From a virus, in the IMG/VR virus record IMGVR_UViG_3300009164_000061, positions 1 through 64,000 of that record: DNA of 64,000 bases; one strand, 5' to 3'. Below the pieces are notes generated by a model. The model was given only the letters and a program-made list of their open reading frames with translations. It had not been told where the DNA came from and made no database searches. The position numbers and the translations under genes were made by a program. Each line of letters opens with the position of its first letter. Positions within the stretch are counted from its first letter, which is position 1. Of the stretch, positions 1 through 9,226 are shown piece by piece.

Positions 1-111
1 AGGAACAAGCGGTGCAACTGGAGCTAATGGATCAAGTGGAACCTCAGGAACAAGCGGTGCAACTGGAGCTAATGGATCAAGTGGAACCTCAGGAACAAGC
101 GGTGCAACTGG
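1..111 (+). repeat. Tandem 45-bp direct repeat encoding collagen-like fibre shaft
   Basis: Two perfect 45-bp units lie at 1-45 and 46-90, with a partial third to 111; each encodes 15 residues of G-x-x triplets. The array probably continues upstream of the window and could change length by recombination, altering fibre length. Confidence 0.9.
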
Positions 112-640
112 TTCAAGTGGAACAAGCGGAGCTAACGGTTCTTCCGGTACATCAGGCGGTACTACTGGAACTATTACCTCAGGTACTACTGGAAGATTAG
201 CTTACTATTCTGGATCAACTACCTTAGCTGCAACAAATACGCACTATGATGCCACAAACGGCAGACTATCACTTGGTAATGGAGCCTCACCGACTTATAA
301 ATTTGAAGTAGCCGGTGATATTTATGCAACTGCTAATATTATTGCATATTCAGATCGATCAGTTAAAGATAATGTGAAGACCATCACTGGTGCTCTAGAT
401 AAGGTAACATCAATGAGAGGCGTTACATTCACCAGAAATGATCAAGAAGATACTACACGGGTTCATGCGGGTGTTATTGCACAGGAAATGGAAACAGTAT
501 TCCCAGAAGTTGTATTTGAAAATGCGAATGGTACCAAGGCAGTTGCCTATCCAGCACTAGTATCAGTCTTAATTGAGGCAATCAAGCAACAGCAACGCCA
601 AATCGATGACTTAAAGGATCAAATTAAAAAATTATTATAA
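2..640 (+). CDS. Tail fibre, C-terminal part: collagen-like repeats plus S74 intramolecular chaperone (5' truncated)
   Basis: The frame is open from the window edge to the stop at 638-640, so only the last 212 residues are present. Residues 1-60 are Gly-Thr-Ser/Gly-Ala-Thr collagen-like triplets (GTSGATGANGSSGTS units). A short beta-rich segment follows (RLAYYSGSTTLAATNTHY), then AYSDRSVKDNV, the usual entry to an S74 endosialidase-type chaperone, with VIAQEMETVFPEVV and a C-terminal coiled coil (AIKQQQRQIDDLKDQIKKL). S74 domains trimerise fibres and normally cleave themselves off. The protein is therefore a host-recognition fibre or appendage. The neighbouring glycosylation genes make its Ser/Thr-rich shaft a possible substrate (inference). 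Confidence 0.85.
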   Translation, partial: GTSGATGANGSSGTSGTSGATGANGSSGTSGTSGATGSSGTSGANGSSGTSGGTTGTITSGTTGRLAYYSGSTTLAATNTHYDATNGRLSLGNGASPTYKFEVAGDIYATANIIAYSDRSVKDNVKTITGALDKVTSMRGVTFTRNDQEDTTRVHAGVIAQEMETVFPEVVFENANGTKAVAYPALVSVLIEAIKQQQRQIDDLKDQIKKLL

Positions 641-643
641 TCA

Positions 644-1330
644 ATGCCAAGCACAATAGTAGGAGCATCGAGTGGACAAATAAGTATCAGTGATCCGGCC
701 TCCGACCTAAGATCAATTATGGCAATGTTCACTCAAGTAAGTGGAGTTAATCCCAGTTCTGGGATTGAGGTTTACCCAAATCAAGTGGCTCTTCCTGATT
801 TTAATTGGAGGATAAGTGGCGGTACATATACTGGATATTATTACATCAACCGAAATGATCCACAAGGCTTAAGTTATTGGACTCAAGCAAATTACACAGG
901 CCCAATTGGATTTAATCAATTTTATAATTATTCACACTGGACTGATGAGCACTATTATGACGGAGAAGTCACAATTAATTCGCCTTTTAACTTATCGGTG
1001 TCATTATTTTTAGACGATGGAATCCAAGGTCCGTCGCTATATCAGAGTACTGTATTCGGTAATGGCCCTGGCCAAACCCTAACCGGCGGAGTCGCTATGT
1101 ATAATTATCAGCATACCAGTCCAAACGCAAACTTCATACATACAATTACACTAATGAATCTTGGACCTGGTCCAGTCTTTGCAAATCGGGTAGATATAAC
1201 AGACCTTGATACTGGTTACACGATTGCATCATTAGGAGGAGGAGTAATGCTAATGCCAGGTACACCAACTGATTTTACGTGTGGATTGCCATTTTTTCAA
1301 AGATATTATATTACACTCGATATTGCTTAA
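644..1330 (+). CDS. Putative virion protein, unknown function (228 aa)
   Basis: It starts three bases after the fibre stop and shares its orientation, so it is probably co-transcribed. The protein is rich in Gly, Asn, Tyr and aromatic residues (GTYTGYYYINRNDPQGLSYW), has no signal peptide or coiled coil, and looks like a beta-rich extracellular or virion protein. Position between a tail fibre and a small virion-like gene suggests a fibre-associated or decoration protein; I recognise no family. Confidence 0.6.
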   Translation: MPSTIVGASSGQISISDPASDLRSIMAMFTQVSGVNPSSGIEVYPNQVALPDFNWRISGGTYTGYYYINRNDPQGLSYWTQANYTGPIGFNQFYNYSHWTDEHYYDGEVTINSPFNLSVSLFLDDGIQGPSLYQSTVFGNGPGQTLTGGVAMYNYQHTSPNANFIHTITLMNLGPGPVFANRVDITDLDTGYTIASLGGGVMLMPGTPTDFTCGLPFFQRYYITLDIA

Positions 1331-1349
1331 AACAAAAATAAATAAAATC

Positions 1350-1589
1350 ATGACTACAAATATTCAAAACTATTCAGTACTTGGTAAAACTGCAACCAGT
1401 ATTAAATTTATACCCTTAACCTATGAATTGGGTTCAACCTCAGTTTCTGTGATTTATCAATTAATGGATAGCGGTAATGCCGTCATTTGCAATGGCTCAG
1501 TTAGATTAACTGATATATCTGATTGGGGTACAAATGACTCAGTCATTGTGACTAAAGTCTTAACTGCACTTGGCTTAACTGCTGCATAA
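1350..1589 (+). CDS. Small virion-like protein, unknown (79 aa)
   Basis: The ATG at 1350 (MTTNIQNYSVLG) is preferred over the upstream in-frame ATG at 1281, which lies inside the previous gene and would add 23 residues encoded there. An ATAAATAA-like box sits just upstream at 1337-1345. The protein is beta-rich with hydrophobic alternation (SVSVIYQLMDSGNAVICNGSVRL) and may be a small tail or fibre-attachment protein; no family is recognised. Confidence 0.6.
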   Translation: MTTNIQNYSVLGKTATSIKFIPLTYELGSTSVSVIYQLMDSGNAVICNGSVRLTDISDWGTNDSVIVTKVLTALGLTAA

Positions 1590-1615
1590 TTTTTTTAAGA
1601 TTACATAACCTTATT

Positions 1616-1647
1616 GCTAAACTTTAGTATAAAATAAAAAGTTTAGC
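1616..1647 (+). promoter_or_regulatory. Inverted repeat enclosing a promoter-like AGTATAAAAT box
   Basis: GCTAAACTTT at 1616-1625 is the exact reverse complement of AAAGTTTAGC at 1638-1647; the spacer holds AGTATAAAAT, similar to the TAGTATAAT boxes of non-late genes. It lies immediately before the glycosylation island (ATG at 1655). It could be an operator over a promoter or a 5'-UTR hairpin. Confidence 0.5.
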
Positions 1648-1654
1648 AAACGGC

Positions 1655-4465
1655 ATGTCGATTAAAATTAAAGCGCACACCTCAATTATTGGGGAAACTG
1701 GATACAACTGTCATTCTAGAAATTTCTTTAAAGCCCTAAATTCTCTAGAAGACTTAAGAGTTGATGCCAGAAATTGGACAGTAGGTTCAACCTGGCAAGG
1801 TTATAATAATGATGAACCTCATAATGATGAGTACTATATTGATACTGAATTAAAAACAATCCTAACTCAGCAAACTCTACAGACCCCAAACGGTTCACAG
1901 GAGTTTCCGCTATACCGAAATTATCAAAATCCTGGAGAAACTGATATCCATATCGTCCTAAACGATGTTAATCATAAATATTTTGGTGATAAGTATGATG
2001 GCCCAAAAATTGCCTATAATGTTTGGGAAACTACTAAATATCCGGAAGATTTTTTTAATAAACTAAAAACATTTGATCAGGTTTGGGTTCCAAGCAGCTG
2101 GCAAAAAGAGTGCACCGTTGCTCAAGGTATCAGAGCCGATAAAGTAAAGGTTGTGCCTGAGGGAGTTGATACCCAAATGTTTAAACCCATTTCGCAAGAG
2201 ACCTCATTTCCGGAAGGTCGCCCATTCAAATTTGTGGTAGTTGGGCGTTGGGAATACCGCAAATCTACTAAAGAGATTATAAAAGCATTCATTGATACCT
2301 TTTCCGAAGATGAAAATGTTGAACTTATCTTAAATGTTGAAAATCCATTTGCAAATGATGGCTGTCTAAATACTCAAGAGCGTCTTGTCAAATTTAGCTT
2401 AGTACATAAAGGTATTAAGATACTTAATCATTTAAGCAAAGCAGAATACGTCAACCTATTACAAACTGCTGATGTATTTGTTTCTTGTGCTCGTAGTGAA
2501 GGTTGGAATCTTCCATTAATTGAGGCAATGGCATGCGGCACCCCATCAATCTATTCTGATTGGGGAGCTCAACTTGAATTTGCCGCAGGTAAAGGTTTAC
2601 CGGTAGCAACTCATGGAGAAGTTCCAGCAGGTGTTGCAAATGACGAATCCTGGAATCCAAATGCTCCAGGTAATTTTGTTGAGCCAAACTTCGAAGACCT
2701 TAAACTTAGGCTTAGAGAAGTTTATGATAATTATGAAATTTATAAAAAATCCGCGCTAATGGAATCAAAACAAATCAGAACCCAATTCACTTGGGAAAAT
2801 GCAGCAAAAATCGCACAAGATCACATCCAGGACCTCATTCAACCTGAGATAAATGAATACTCAACTGACTTTGCATGGGTGACCTGCGGTAACCTGGCCT
2901 ATATGCCGATCATTCAGAAATTAGCTGAATCTCTATTGGAATTCTCAAATCGTAAACTTATTGTTTATGGAATTGATTGTGATGTTCCATTTGACTATTT
3001 GCCAAATGTAATTGCCCGAAAATTAACAATTCCTTACTATTCAAACTATGATAAATGGTATTGGAAGCAATATGCGTGTCTTGCAGCATTTAACGAAAGT
3101 TTTGAAAATTTTGTCTGGCTAGACGGTGATATTATTGCAAACCATACAATTGATAAATTAGCAGATCATTTTGCAAATATTGAGAATTATCCATTAGCGG
3201 ATATTCATGTACAAGAAGATTTTATTGGATATTATACAAAACCGGACGGATCAAGAGGCCAGCAGCTATTTAATGAAAATTTATGCAAAGCCAAAGGTGT
3301 TAATCGTCTTGCGACTAAAGCCCATATTTGCATGTACTTATACAATCGAAATTGCGAATGGTGGTTTAATGAAATCTTAAATGTATATAAAGAAACTGAT
3401 CTTGCTGACTATCCAAGTTTACTGCAATGGAATGATGAAGGTATTGATAATTATCTAAGGTGCAAATACAGCTATAATAAGTTCTTACCAATTTCAAATT
3501 TTGATGTTTCTGAATGGGACGGTGATTTACTTGGAACAACTGGCAAAGCAATGGAACACTTTATTTCTTTTTGGAGAGATCAAGGCCCTAAGAATTTTGG
3601 AAAAGTATACGGTTGGCAGTTTATCCCAAAGAATAAAGATCAAATTCTGTACTTTCATGGCAATAAAAATCTAGGCTTTGCTCAAATTATGATTGACCAT
3701 ATTAAAGCTCAAAGAGACCAAAATTTCCATGATACTGAATATTTCTTTGTTGCTAAGGACGAAATTAAAAATTTAGGTTCAATCAAAAAAGTAGAAGGTG
3801 GTACAATGGATATTGCCTATAAATACGGATGGGATTATGCAATTTATCATGAAATTTATAACCTAACTGATTACGAACATCCACACCGCTCAGAAAATCC
3901 AGTTGTTAAAATTCAACCTGGCGATGTTGTTGTTGATCTTGGTGGAAATATTGGAATTTTTACTCGTTATGCATATCATATGGGAGCAAGTAAAATTGTA
4001 ACCTTTGAACCTGACCGTAGATATTTTGAGATCCTAAAACAAAATGCTCCAGCAAATGCAGTCCTATTTAATGCAGCAATTGGAGATCAATTAGGAACCC
4101 TAACCTTAACTGAAAGTTCTCACTTAGGCGGCTCTAACCTATGGCATCAAAAAGATCCAACTCTTACTCAATACGATGTTAATCTATACACATTAGACTA
4201 CATTTTAGATAACGGGCTAATTGACCGAATTGACTTCTTAAAGGTTGATATTGAAGGTTCTGAAATTATTGCACTAAAGGGTATCAGTGATGCTAACTTA
4301 TCTAAGATCCGAAATGTTGCAGTTGAATATCATCATGAGCACCTTAATTTTAATGATGAGCTACGCAATGAATTCATTGGCAGATTTAACCGATTAGGTT
4401 TTAATTCCTACCTATTATTTTGCGGCCCAAACAATGCACTACAATTAATTTATTTTTGGAAATAA
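1655..4465 (+). CDS. Three-domain GT4 glycosyltransferase / glycosyltransferase-like / FkbM methyltransferase fusion (936 aa)
   Basis: Residues 1-400 form a GT-B, GT4-type glycosyltransferase with the E-x7-E signature in SEGWNLPLIEAMACG (about residues 280-290). Residues 405-690 look like a second, GT-A-like unit with a DGD motif near 490 (FVWLDGDIIAN). Residues 750-936 are an FkbM-type SAM methyltransferase: VVDLGGNIGIFTRYA (SAM loop) and LKVDIEGSE. Such a fusion would add and then O-methylate sugars. It leads a run of four same-strand genes with gaps of 3-10 bases, all sugar- or methyl-transferring. The substrate is not shown by sequence; virion fibres just upstream are the obvious candidate, host glycan is the alternative. 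Confidence 0.85.
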   Translation: MSIKIKAHTSIIGETGYNCHSRNFFKALNSLEDLRVDARNWTVGSTWQGYNNDEPHNDEYYIDTELKTILTQQTLQTPNGSQEFPLYRNYQNPGETDIHIVLNDVNHKYFGDKYDGPKIAYNVWETTKYPEDFFNKLKTFDQVWVPSSWQKECTVAQGIRADKVKVVPEGVDTQMFKPISQETSFPEGRPFKFVVVGRWEYRKSTKEIIKAFIDTFSEDENVELILNVENPFANDGCLNTQERLVKFSLVHKGIKILNHLSKAEYVNLLQTADVFVSCARSEGWNLPLIEAMACGTPSIYSDWGAQLEFAAGKGLPVATHGEVPAGVANDESWNPNAPGNFVEPNFEDLKLRLREVYDNYEIYKKSALMESKQIRTQFTWENAAKIAQDHIQDLIQPEINEYSTDFAWVTCGNLAYMPIIQKLAESLLEFSNRKLIVYGIDCDVPFDYLPNVIARKLTIPYYSNYDKWYWKQYACLAAFNESFENFVWLDGDIIANHTIDKLADHFANIENYPLADIHVQEDFIGYYTKPDGSRGQQLFNENLCKAKGVNRLATKAHICMYLYNRNCEWWFNEILNVYKETDLADYPSLLQWNDEGIDNYLRCKYSYNKFLPISNFDVSEWDGDLLGTTGKAMEHFISFWRDQGPKNFGKVYGWQFIPKNKDQILYFHGNKNLGFAQIMIDHIKAQRDQNFHDTEYFFVAKDEIKNLGSIKKVEGGTMDIAYKYGWDYAIYHEIYNLTDYEHPHRSENPVVKIQPGDVVVDLGGNIGIFTRYAYHMGASKIVTFEPDRRYFEILKQNAPANAVLFNAAIGDQLGTLTLTESSHLGGSNLWHQKDPTLTQYDVNLYTLDYILDNGLIDRIDFLKVDIEGSEIIALKGISDANLSKIRNVAVEYHHEHLNFNDELRNEFIGRFNRLGFNSYLLFCGPNNALQLIYFWK

Positions 4466-4474
4466 CTAAACGGT

Positions 4475-5170
4475 ATGATAACGAACTTTAAGCGAGACCC
4501 TGAAATACTTAACTCAATTAGTCCAAAAAACTATTTAGAGAGTTACTTTATAAACAATGAAAAACGAAAAATTCATAAATGGTTTCACTATTTAGAAATC
4601 TATGAGGCTCACTTTAGTAAATTTAGAGATACTTCAGTAAATATCCTTGAGATTGGAATTGATAATGGCGGCTCTTTACAAATGTGGAAAGACTATTTTG
4701 GTAAAAACTGCAAGATTTATGGAATTGATATTCTTGAAAAATGTAAAGAGTATGAAGATGATCAAATTAACATAATTATTGGATCTCAAGAAGACCGTAA
4801 TTTTTGGAAAACCATAAAGGATACTTGTCCAAAATTTGATATTATAATAGATGATGGAGGTCATACTATGAATCAACAAGTAATTACTTACGAAGAAATG
4901 TTTCCATTTTTAAATGACAATGGTGTCTATTTATGCGAAGATGTGCATACCTCATATTGGCCTGGAGAATATGGTGGAAGTTATAAAGGAAATACCTTCA
5001 TTGAATATTCTAAAAATTTCATAGACTATTTACATGCATCATATTCATCAGCTATACCTAAAACCTATTCGGGAGATAATATCCACGGGATTCATTACTA
5101 CGATAGTATGATAGTAATTGAAAAACGAAAAAAGCCACAAATATTTCATACGGTTACTGGAAAAATATAA
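4475..5170 (+). CDS. Class I SAM-dependent methyltransferase, TylF/CmcI-like (231 aa)
   Basis: The SAM-binding loop is visible as VNILEIGIDNGGSLQMWKDY (about residues 50-70), followed by KIYGIDI (acidic residue binding the ribose) and FDIIIDDGGHTMNQQ, a metal-binding acidic motif typical of TylF/macrocin O-methyltransferase relatives. CEDVHTSYW is also seen in phage and bacterial sugar O-methyltransferases. It lies nine bases after the GT4-FkbM gene, so it likely methylates the same glycan. Confidence 0.8.
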   Translation: MITNFKRDPEILNSISPKNYLESYFINNEKRKIHKWFHYLEIYEAHFSKFRDTSVNILEIGIDNGGSLQMWKDYFGKNCKIYGIDILEKCKEYEDDQINIIIGSQEDRNFWKTIKDTCPKFDIIIDDGGHTMNQQVITYEEMFPFLNDNGVYLCEDVHTSYWPGEYGGSYKGNTFIEYSKNFIDYLHASYSSAIPKTYSGDNIHGIHYYDSMIVIEKRKKPQIFHTVTGKI

Positions 5171-5177
5171 ATTAACT

Positions 5178-5810
5178 ATGCAAAGATACGATATAATAAA
5201 TGAATTAATTCTAAAAAATGGGTTTACCAAATATTTAGAAATTGGAGTTAGAGAACCTAATGACTGCTTTAACTTAATTAATATTAATACAAAACATTCA
5301 GTTGATCCATGTTTTGAAGTTGATGCTCAAATCGACTATAAACAGACATCTGACCAATTCTTTAGGTCATTAAGAGATTCTGAATTAAATTTAGACCCTA
5401 ATTATAAATGGGATATTATTTTTATTGATGGCCTGCATGAATCTGACCAAGTTGAACGAGATATTGAAAATTCGCTAGCTCATCTTAGTCCAAATGGCTA
5501 TATTGTTTTACACGACTGTAATCCACCAACAATTCATCATGCTCGGGAAGATTTTTACGATCACTCTACTCCAGCTGAAGGTAATTGGAATGGAACCGTT
5601 TGGAAAGCAATATATAAGTATCGAGCAACCAGACCAGATCTTGAAATTTTTACAATTGATACAGATTGGGGCGTTGGTATTATTAAACACGGTTTTCAAG
5701 AATGTTGCGATTTTGACAATCCATACTATGAGTACAATAAATTTAACAATGAACGTGGCCTCTACTTAAACTTAATTAGTGTATACGAGTTTTTAAAAAA
5801 TAAATTATAA
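5178..5810 (+). CDS. Class I SAM-dependent methyltransferase (210 aa)
   Basis: I start at the ATG at 5178 (MQRYDIINELIL), just after the stop of the previous gene; a longer in-frame ORF from 5118 would overlap it by 53 bases. Motifs: YLEIGVREPNDCFNLI (SAM loop), WDIIFIDGLHESDQVERDIENSL and GYIVLHDCNPP, the pattern of Methyltransf_24-type enzymes often found beside glycosyltransferases. It is distinct in sequence from the preceding methyltransferase, so the two probably act on different positions or sugars. Confidence 0.8.
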   Translation: MQRYDIINELILKNGFTKYLEIGVREPNDCFNLININTKHSVDPCFEVDAQIDYKQTSDQFFRSLRDSELNLDPNYKWDIIFIDGLHESDQVERDIENSLAHLSPNGYIVLHDCNPPTIHHAREDFYDHSTPAEGNWNGTVWKAIYKYRATRPDLEIFTIDTDWGVGIIKHGFQECCDFDNPYYEYNKFNNERGLYLNLISVYEFLKNKL

Positions 5811-5813
5811 TAA

Positions 5814-8588
5814 ATGGCACATAAAGAACAGCAAGATTTTTGTAAAAAGATCAAATTAAATTTTCCAAAATACTTCCAAAATAAAAAAGTATTAGATATT
5901 GGATCGCTTGACATTAATGGAAATAACCGTTTTCTATTTGATAATTGTAACTATATTGGATTAGATGTTGGCGATGGTGCTAATGTTGATGTAATAGCCC
6001 CAGGCAATCTATATGATGCGCCATCTGACTATTTTGATGTAATTATTTCAACTGAAGTATTTGAACATGATCTATATTATGAAACTACTATTCAAAATAT
6101 AATTCGTATGTTAAAGCCAGGTGGAATGTTTATTTTTACTTGTGCATCAGGTCAACGTCCTGAACATGGAACTAGAAGACGTGGAGAAATGGATGCTCCT
6201 CTATTAATCCAACAATCAAGCGAATGGGCTGATTATTATAAAAATCTTGAAGCTGACGATTTTTTAAAAATTAATGGATTTGAAACCGCTTTTCCAGATG
6301 GAATATTTGAATACGGTTCATATGGTAGCTATAATCATGAATGGCAAAATCCAGACATGCAAAATATACATTCAGATATTTACTTCTTTGGGGTTAAAGG
6401 TGGAATTGCAAATGATATAAAATATTCAGCGGATAACAGACCTTCAATAATCAGACCGAATGAATATCCGGATGATATTTTTGTTGTTGACACTTGGCCA
6501 AATACTCCAGAAAAAGAATCAGACTTAATTGAATGTATTAAAAAGCTTAGAGAATTTTCAGGAATTCCGATTTTATTAGTTTCACATTATGCAATCAAAC
6601 CTGAAATTCAGAAATTAGTTGACTATTACATATACGATAAAGAAAATCCATTGCTATTAAATTCTGAATTTGGAGAATATGCAGTTGGTAGCGGAAGATG
6701 GTGCACATTTGGAAAAACTAGAGTAGATAATCAAATGGAATATCATCATGATTATGCAATTTGGAGATCAATGACTCATGCATTTAATTTCTGTAAGTAT
6801 CTAGGAAAGAAGATGATTCACTTTATGGAATACGATAATCTGCTTGATACTTTTCAATATCGCCAAGCTTTTTTGGAAAGAGCTCACCAGCATGATGCAG
6901 TAATTTATGAATACCACTCAGGTTCAGCAAAGGATACTCACCTAGCTAAATTTATGGCAACCTTTATTTTCTCAATTAAAACTGAGGTTGCTCTAAATAT
7001 TATAAATGAAGTAAAGACAAAAAAGGAATATTTCATGGGTCGCCCAAACGGTTGGCAGTTAGAAAGAGTATTCCTGCACTATTTAGAAAAACACGCAAAG
7101 GACATTTGGTTAACTAATTATATTGCAAATTCAAATGAATTAAATACTCAAGCCGTTTGGAATAGAGACGGTATCCTAAGAGATGACGCTAAATTTCAAA
7201 TTTATACAGCAGCAGACGATTTTAATAATTTATATGTGCAACTTGTTTCAGGATTTCATGATGAACCTGCAACCAAAGATTACCTACTTGAAATTAAATA
7301 CAATGGAACTGTACAATTTACGACTCTTAAAAAGGGAGACTTTCTACTTATTAAATTAGGCGAATATCGTAAAGGCTATACAGTAACTGTTAATTATTTA
7401 GGTAAATGTGCGTTCACTCAATTCTTAAGCGAGGATTTCCAAACTTTTGCAAAAATGAATCATGTAACAATTGATGGAGTTCAGCCACTGCCTACGGTAA
7501 ATCATAATTTAGTAGACGGTCCATTTGTTGAATTGAAAACTACAAGCCCAATGAAATATCAGGTAGAGTTTATTGATAATGAAACTGACAAATTAGTTTA
7601 TTCAACAAAATTAAGCGGCGGAACTTGGGCAAAAAGCTCAATCAAATATTTTAAAGATTGGAAAATTAAAGTTAAGGACCAAAGTGGAAATCCTGTAATA
7701 ATATTTAATACTGACCTAAAAGGTAAACGTGTCTATATTCCATTAGAGTCAAAAGCACTAGGTGATACCTTAGCATGGTTTCCATATGTTGAAGAATTTA
7801 GAAAGAAGCACGATTGTATTATGATCTGTTCAACTTTTTGGAATCAACTATTTAAAGATACTTATCCGAATATTGAATTCATTGAACCTGGCCAAATGGT
7901 AACTAATTTACATGCAATGTACCGACTTGGTTGGTTCCATAATGGAGATAATATTGACCGTGAAAAAAATCCTAGAGATTTTAAATTAGGTCCATTGCAA
8001 AGAACTGCAACCGATATTTTAGGATTAGACTATAAAGAGATTAAACCTCTAATAAATCACCCAACTGGTCCAGTAGTTAAGAAAAAAGTAGGCCTCGGAA
8101 TTCATAGTACTGCTCAAGCCAAATACTGGAATAATCCAACCGGCTGGCAAGAAGTTACAGATTGGTTAATTGCAAATTGTTATGAACCTGTAATTTTATC
8201 TAGAGAAGAAGATGGTTATATGGGAAATCGTAATCCGGTTGGAGCCTCTAAATTTGAAGCAGGTACAATTGACCGAGTAATTACTGAATTAACTGAATGC
8301 GCTGCTTTTATTGGAATCAGCAGTGGATTGACTTGGTTAGCTTGGGCAACAAATACTCCAAGTATTCAAATTTCCGGTTTTACTGAACCCTATAATGAAC
8401 CAGATGGCGGTATTATTAAATTAGCTGCACCTACTGGAGCTTGTTCAGGTTGCGCAAACCGATTAAGGCTTAATGCTGGTGATTGGAATTGGTGCCCAGA
8501 TCAAAAAGGTACACCTCGTCAATTTGAATGTTCAAAATTAATCACTGCTGATCAGGTAATTGAAAAGTTAAAGACAATTCTAATATAG
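5814..8588 (+). CDS. Methyltransferase fused to a TibC-like GT9 O-heptosyltransferase (924 aa)
   Basis: Residues 1-200 are a Methyltransf_11-like domain (VLDIGSLDINGNN; FDVIISTEVFEHD; MLKPGGMFIFTCASG). The middle (200-620) holds a glycosyltransferase-like region and beta-rich linkers. From about 640 the C-terminus is GT9-like: VYIPLESKALGDTLAWFPY and GISSGLTWLAWATNTPSI, as in the autotransporter O-heptosyltransferases TibC/Aah. Four cysteines at 877, 880, 894 and 906 match the iron-binding finger of that family. Known members hyperglycosylate serines of repetitive beta-solenoid adhesins with heptose. In this phage, next to fibre genes, the target may be a virion adhesin (inference). Confidence 0.85.
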   Translation: MAHKEQQDFCKKIKLNFPKYFQNKKVLDIGSLDINGNNRFLFDNCNYIGLDVGDGANVDVIAPGNLYDAPSDYFDVIISTEVFEHDLYYETTIQNIIRMLKPGGMFIFTCASGQRPEHGTRRRGEMDAPLLIQQSSEWADYYKNLEADDFLKINGFETAFPDGIFEYGSYGSYNHEWQNPDMQNIHSDIYFFGVKGGIANDIKYSADNRPSIIRPNEYPDDIFVVDTWPNTPEKESDLIECIKKLREFSGIPILLVSHYAIKPEIQKLVDYYIYDKENPLLLNSEFGEYAVGSGRWCTFGKTRVDNQMEYHHDYAIWRSMTHAFNFCKYLGKKMIHFMEYDNLLDTFQYRQAFLERAHQHDAVIYEYHSGSAKDTHLAKFMATFIFSIKTEVALNIINEVKTKKEYFMGRPNGWQLERVFLHYLEKHAKDIWLTNYIANSNELNTQAVWNRDGILRDDAKFQIYTAADDFNNLYVQLVSGFHDEPATKDYLLEIKYNGTVQFTTLKKGDFLLIKLGEYRKGYTVTVNYLGKCAFTQFLSEDFQTFAKMNHVTIDGVQPLPTVNHNLVDGPFVELKTTSPMKYQVEFIDNETDKLVYSTKLSGGTWAKSSIKYFKDWKIKVKDQSGNPVIIFNTDLKGKRVYIPLESKALGDTLAWFPYVEEFRKKHDCIMICSTFWNQLFKDTYPNIEFIEPGQMVTNLHAMYRLGWFHNGDNIDREKNPRDFKLGPLQRTATDILGLDYKEIKPLINHPTGPVVKKKVGLGIHSTAQAKYWNNPTGWQEVTDWLIANCYEPVILSREEDGYMGNRNPVGASKFEAGTIDRVITELTECAAFIGISSGLTWLAWATNTPSIQISGFTEPYNEPDGGIIKLAAPTGACSGCANRLRLNAGDWNWCPDQKGTPRQFECSKLITADQVIEKLKTILI

Positions 8589-8598
8589 ATAATTCTAT

Positions 8599-9216
8599 AT
8601 GATATTAAACGCTAGACAAAATTCATTTTTAATAAACCTACCAATGGACTTCTTTAATGGTGTTGTGCAACAAAAGTACAACAAATATTATAGAAGTCTA
8701 TTATTGCCATATAAGTCATTATCTGATTTTATGGCATCAACTATACAAACTGTGAATTTTCCAGGATTTTCTTCAACTTTGCCAACTCAGACCCGAACAC
8801 TTGGCAAGATTCAAGAATTGCAGAGTGCAAAACCAATAGCTGATCAATTTACGAGAGAACTTAAATTAACCTTTAAGTTAACTGATGCATATCTAAACTA
8901 TTTTATATTTTTAGATAATGCCTTAAATTATTTAGAACCGGCAAATGTTAATCCAGACAATCTTGGCAATAATTCATTAGGCCAAGCATTATCCGTAAAT
9001 CCAATTGCAAATGCAAATCATCCGTTTTTTCATCCAATCAGATTAACTCTCTTAAATAATGAAGGCTATGCAGTTTCATCTATTGTTTTTAATAGACCAA
9101 TGCTAAAGTCATTAAGTGAAATGAATCTATCATATTCATCAATAACTCCGCAGTTTACAACATTCACTGCCACTTTCCAATATTATAATTTTGACTTGGA
9201 ATTAGACTTTGATTAA
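8599..9216 (+). CDS. Putative tail tube / tube-associated protein, gp19/gp54-like (205 aa)
   Basis: The protein has a compact beta-rich composition and ends FTATFQYYNFDLELDFD, a pattern seen at the C-termini of T4-like tail tube and tube-initiator proteins. It lacks membrane segments. It is the last gene of a plus-strand run and meets the minus-strand gene at 9227 head-on. The call rests on general resemblance and on nearby tail genes, so gp19, gp54 or another tube-fold protein cannot be separated. Confidence 0.45.
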   Translation: MILNARQNSFLINLPMDFFNGVVQQKYNKYYRSLLLPYKSLSDFMASTIQTVNFPGFSSTLPTQTRTLGKIQELQSAKPIADQFTRELKLTFKLTDAYLNYFIFLDNALNYLEPANVNPDNLGNNSLGQALSVNPIANANHPFFHPIRLTLLNNEGYAVSSIVFNRPMLKSLSEMNLSYSSITPQFTTFTATFQYYNFDLELDFD

Positions 9217-9226
9217 TTATGCAAGG

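Noticed and set aside
1-111. Tandem repeats as a CRISPR array
   Set aside because: Units are contiguous 45-bp coding repeats without spacers.
12-200. A Gln/Val/Leu-rich ORF of 62 residues over the repeats
   Set aside because: It is an out-of-frame reading of the collagen-like fibre repeats; the frame from position 2 runs on into the S74 domain and is the real gene.
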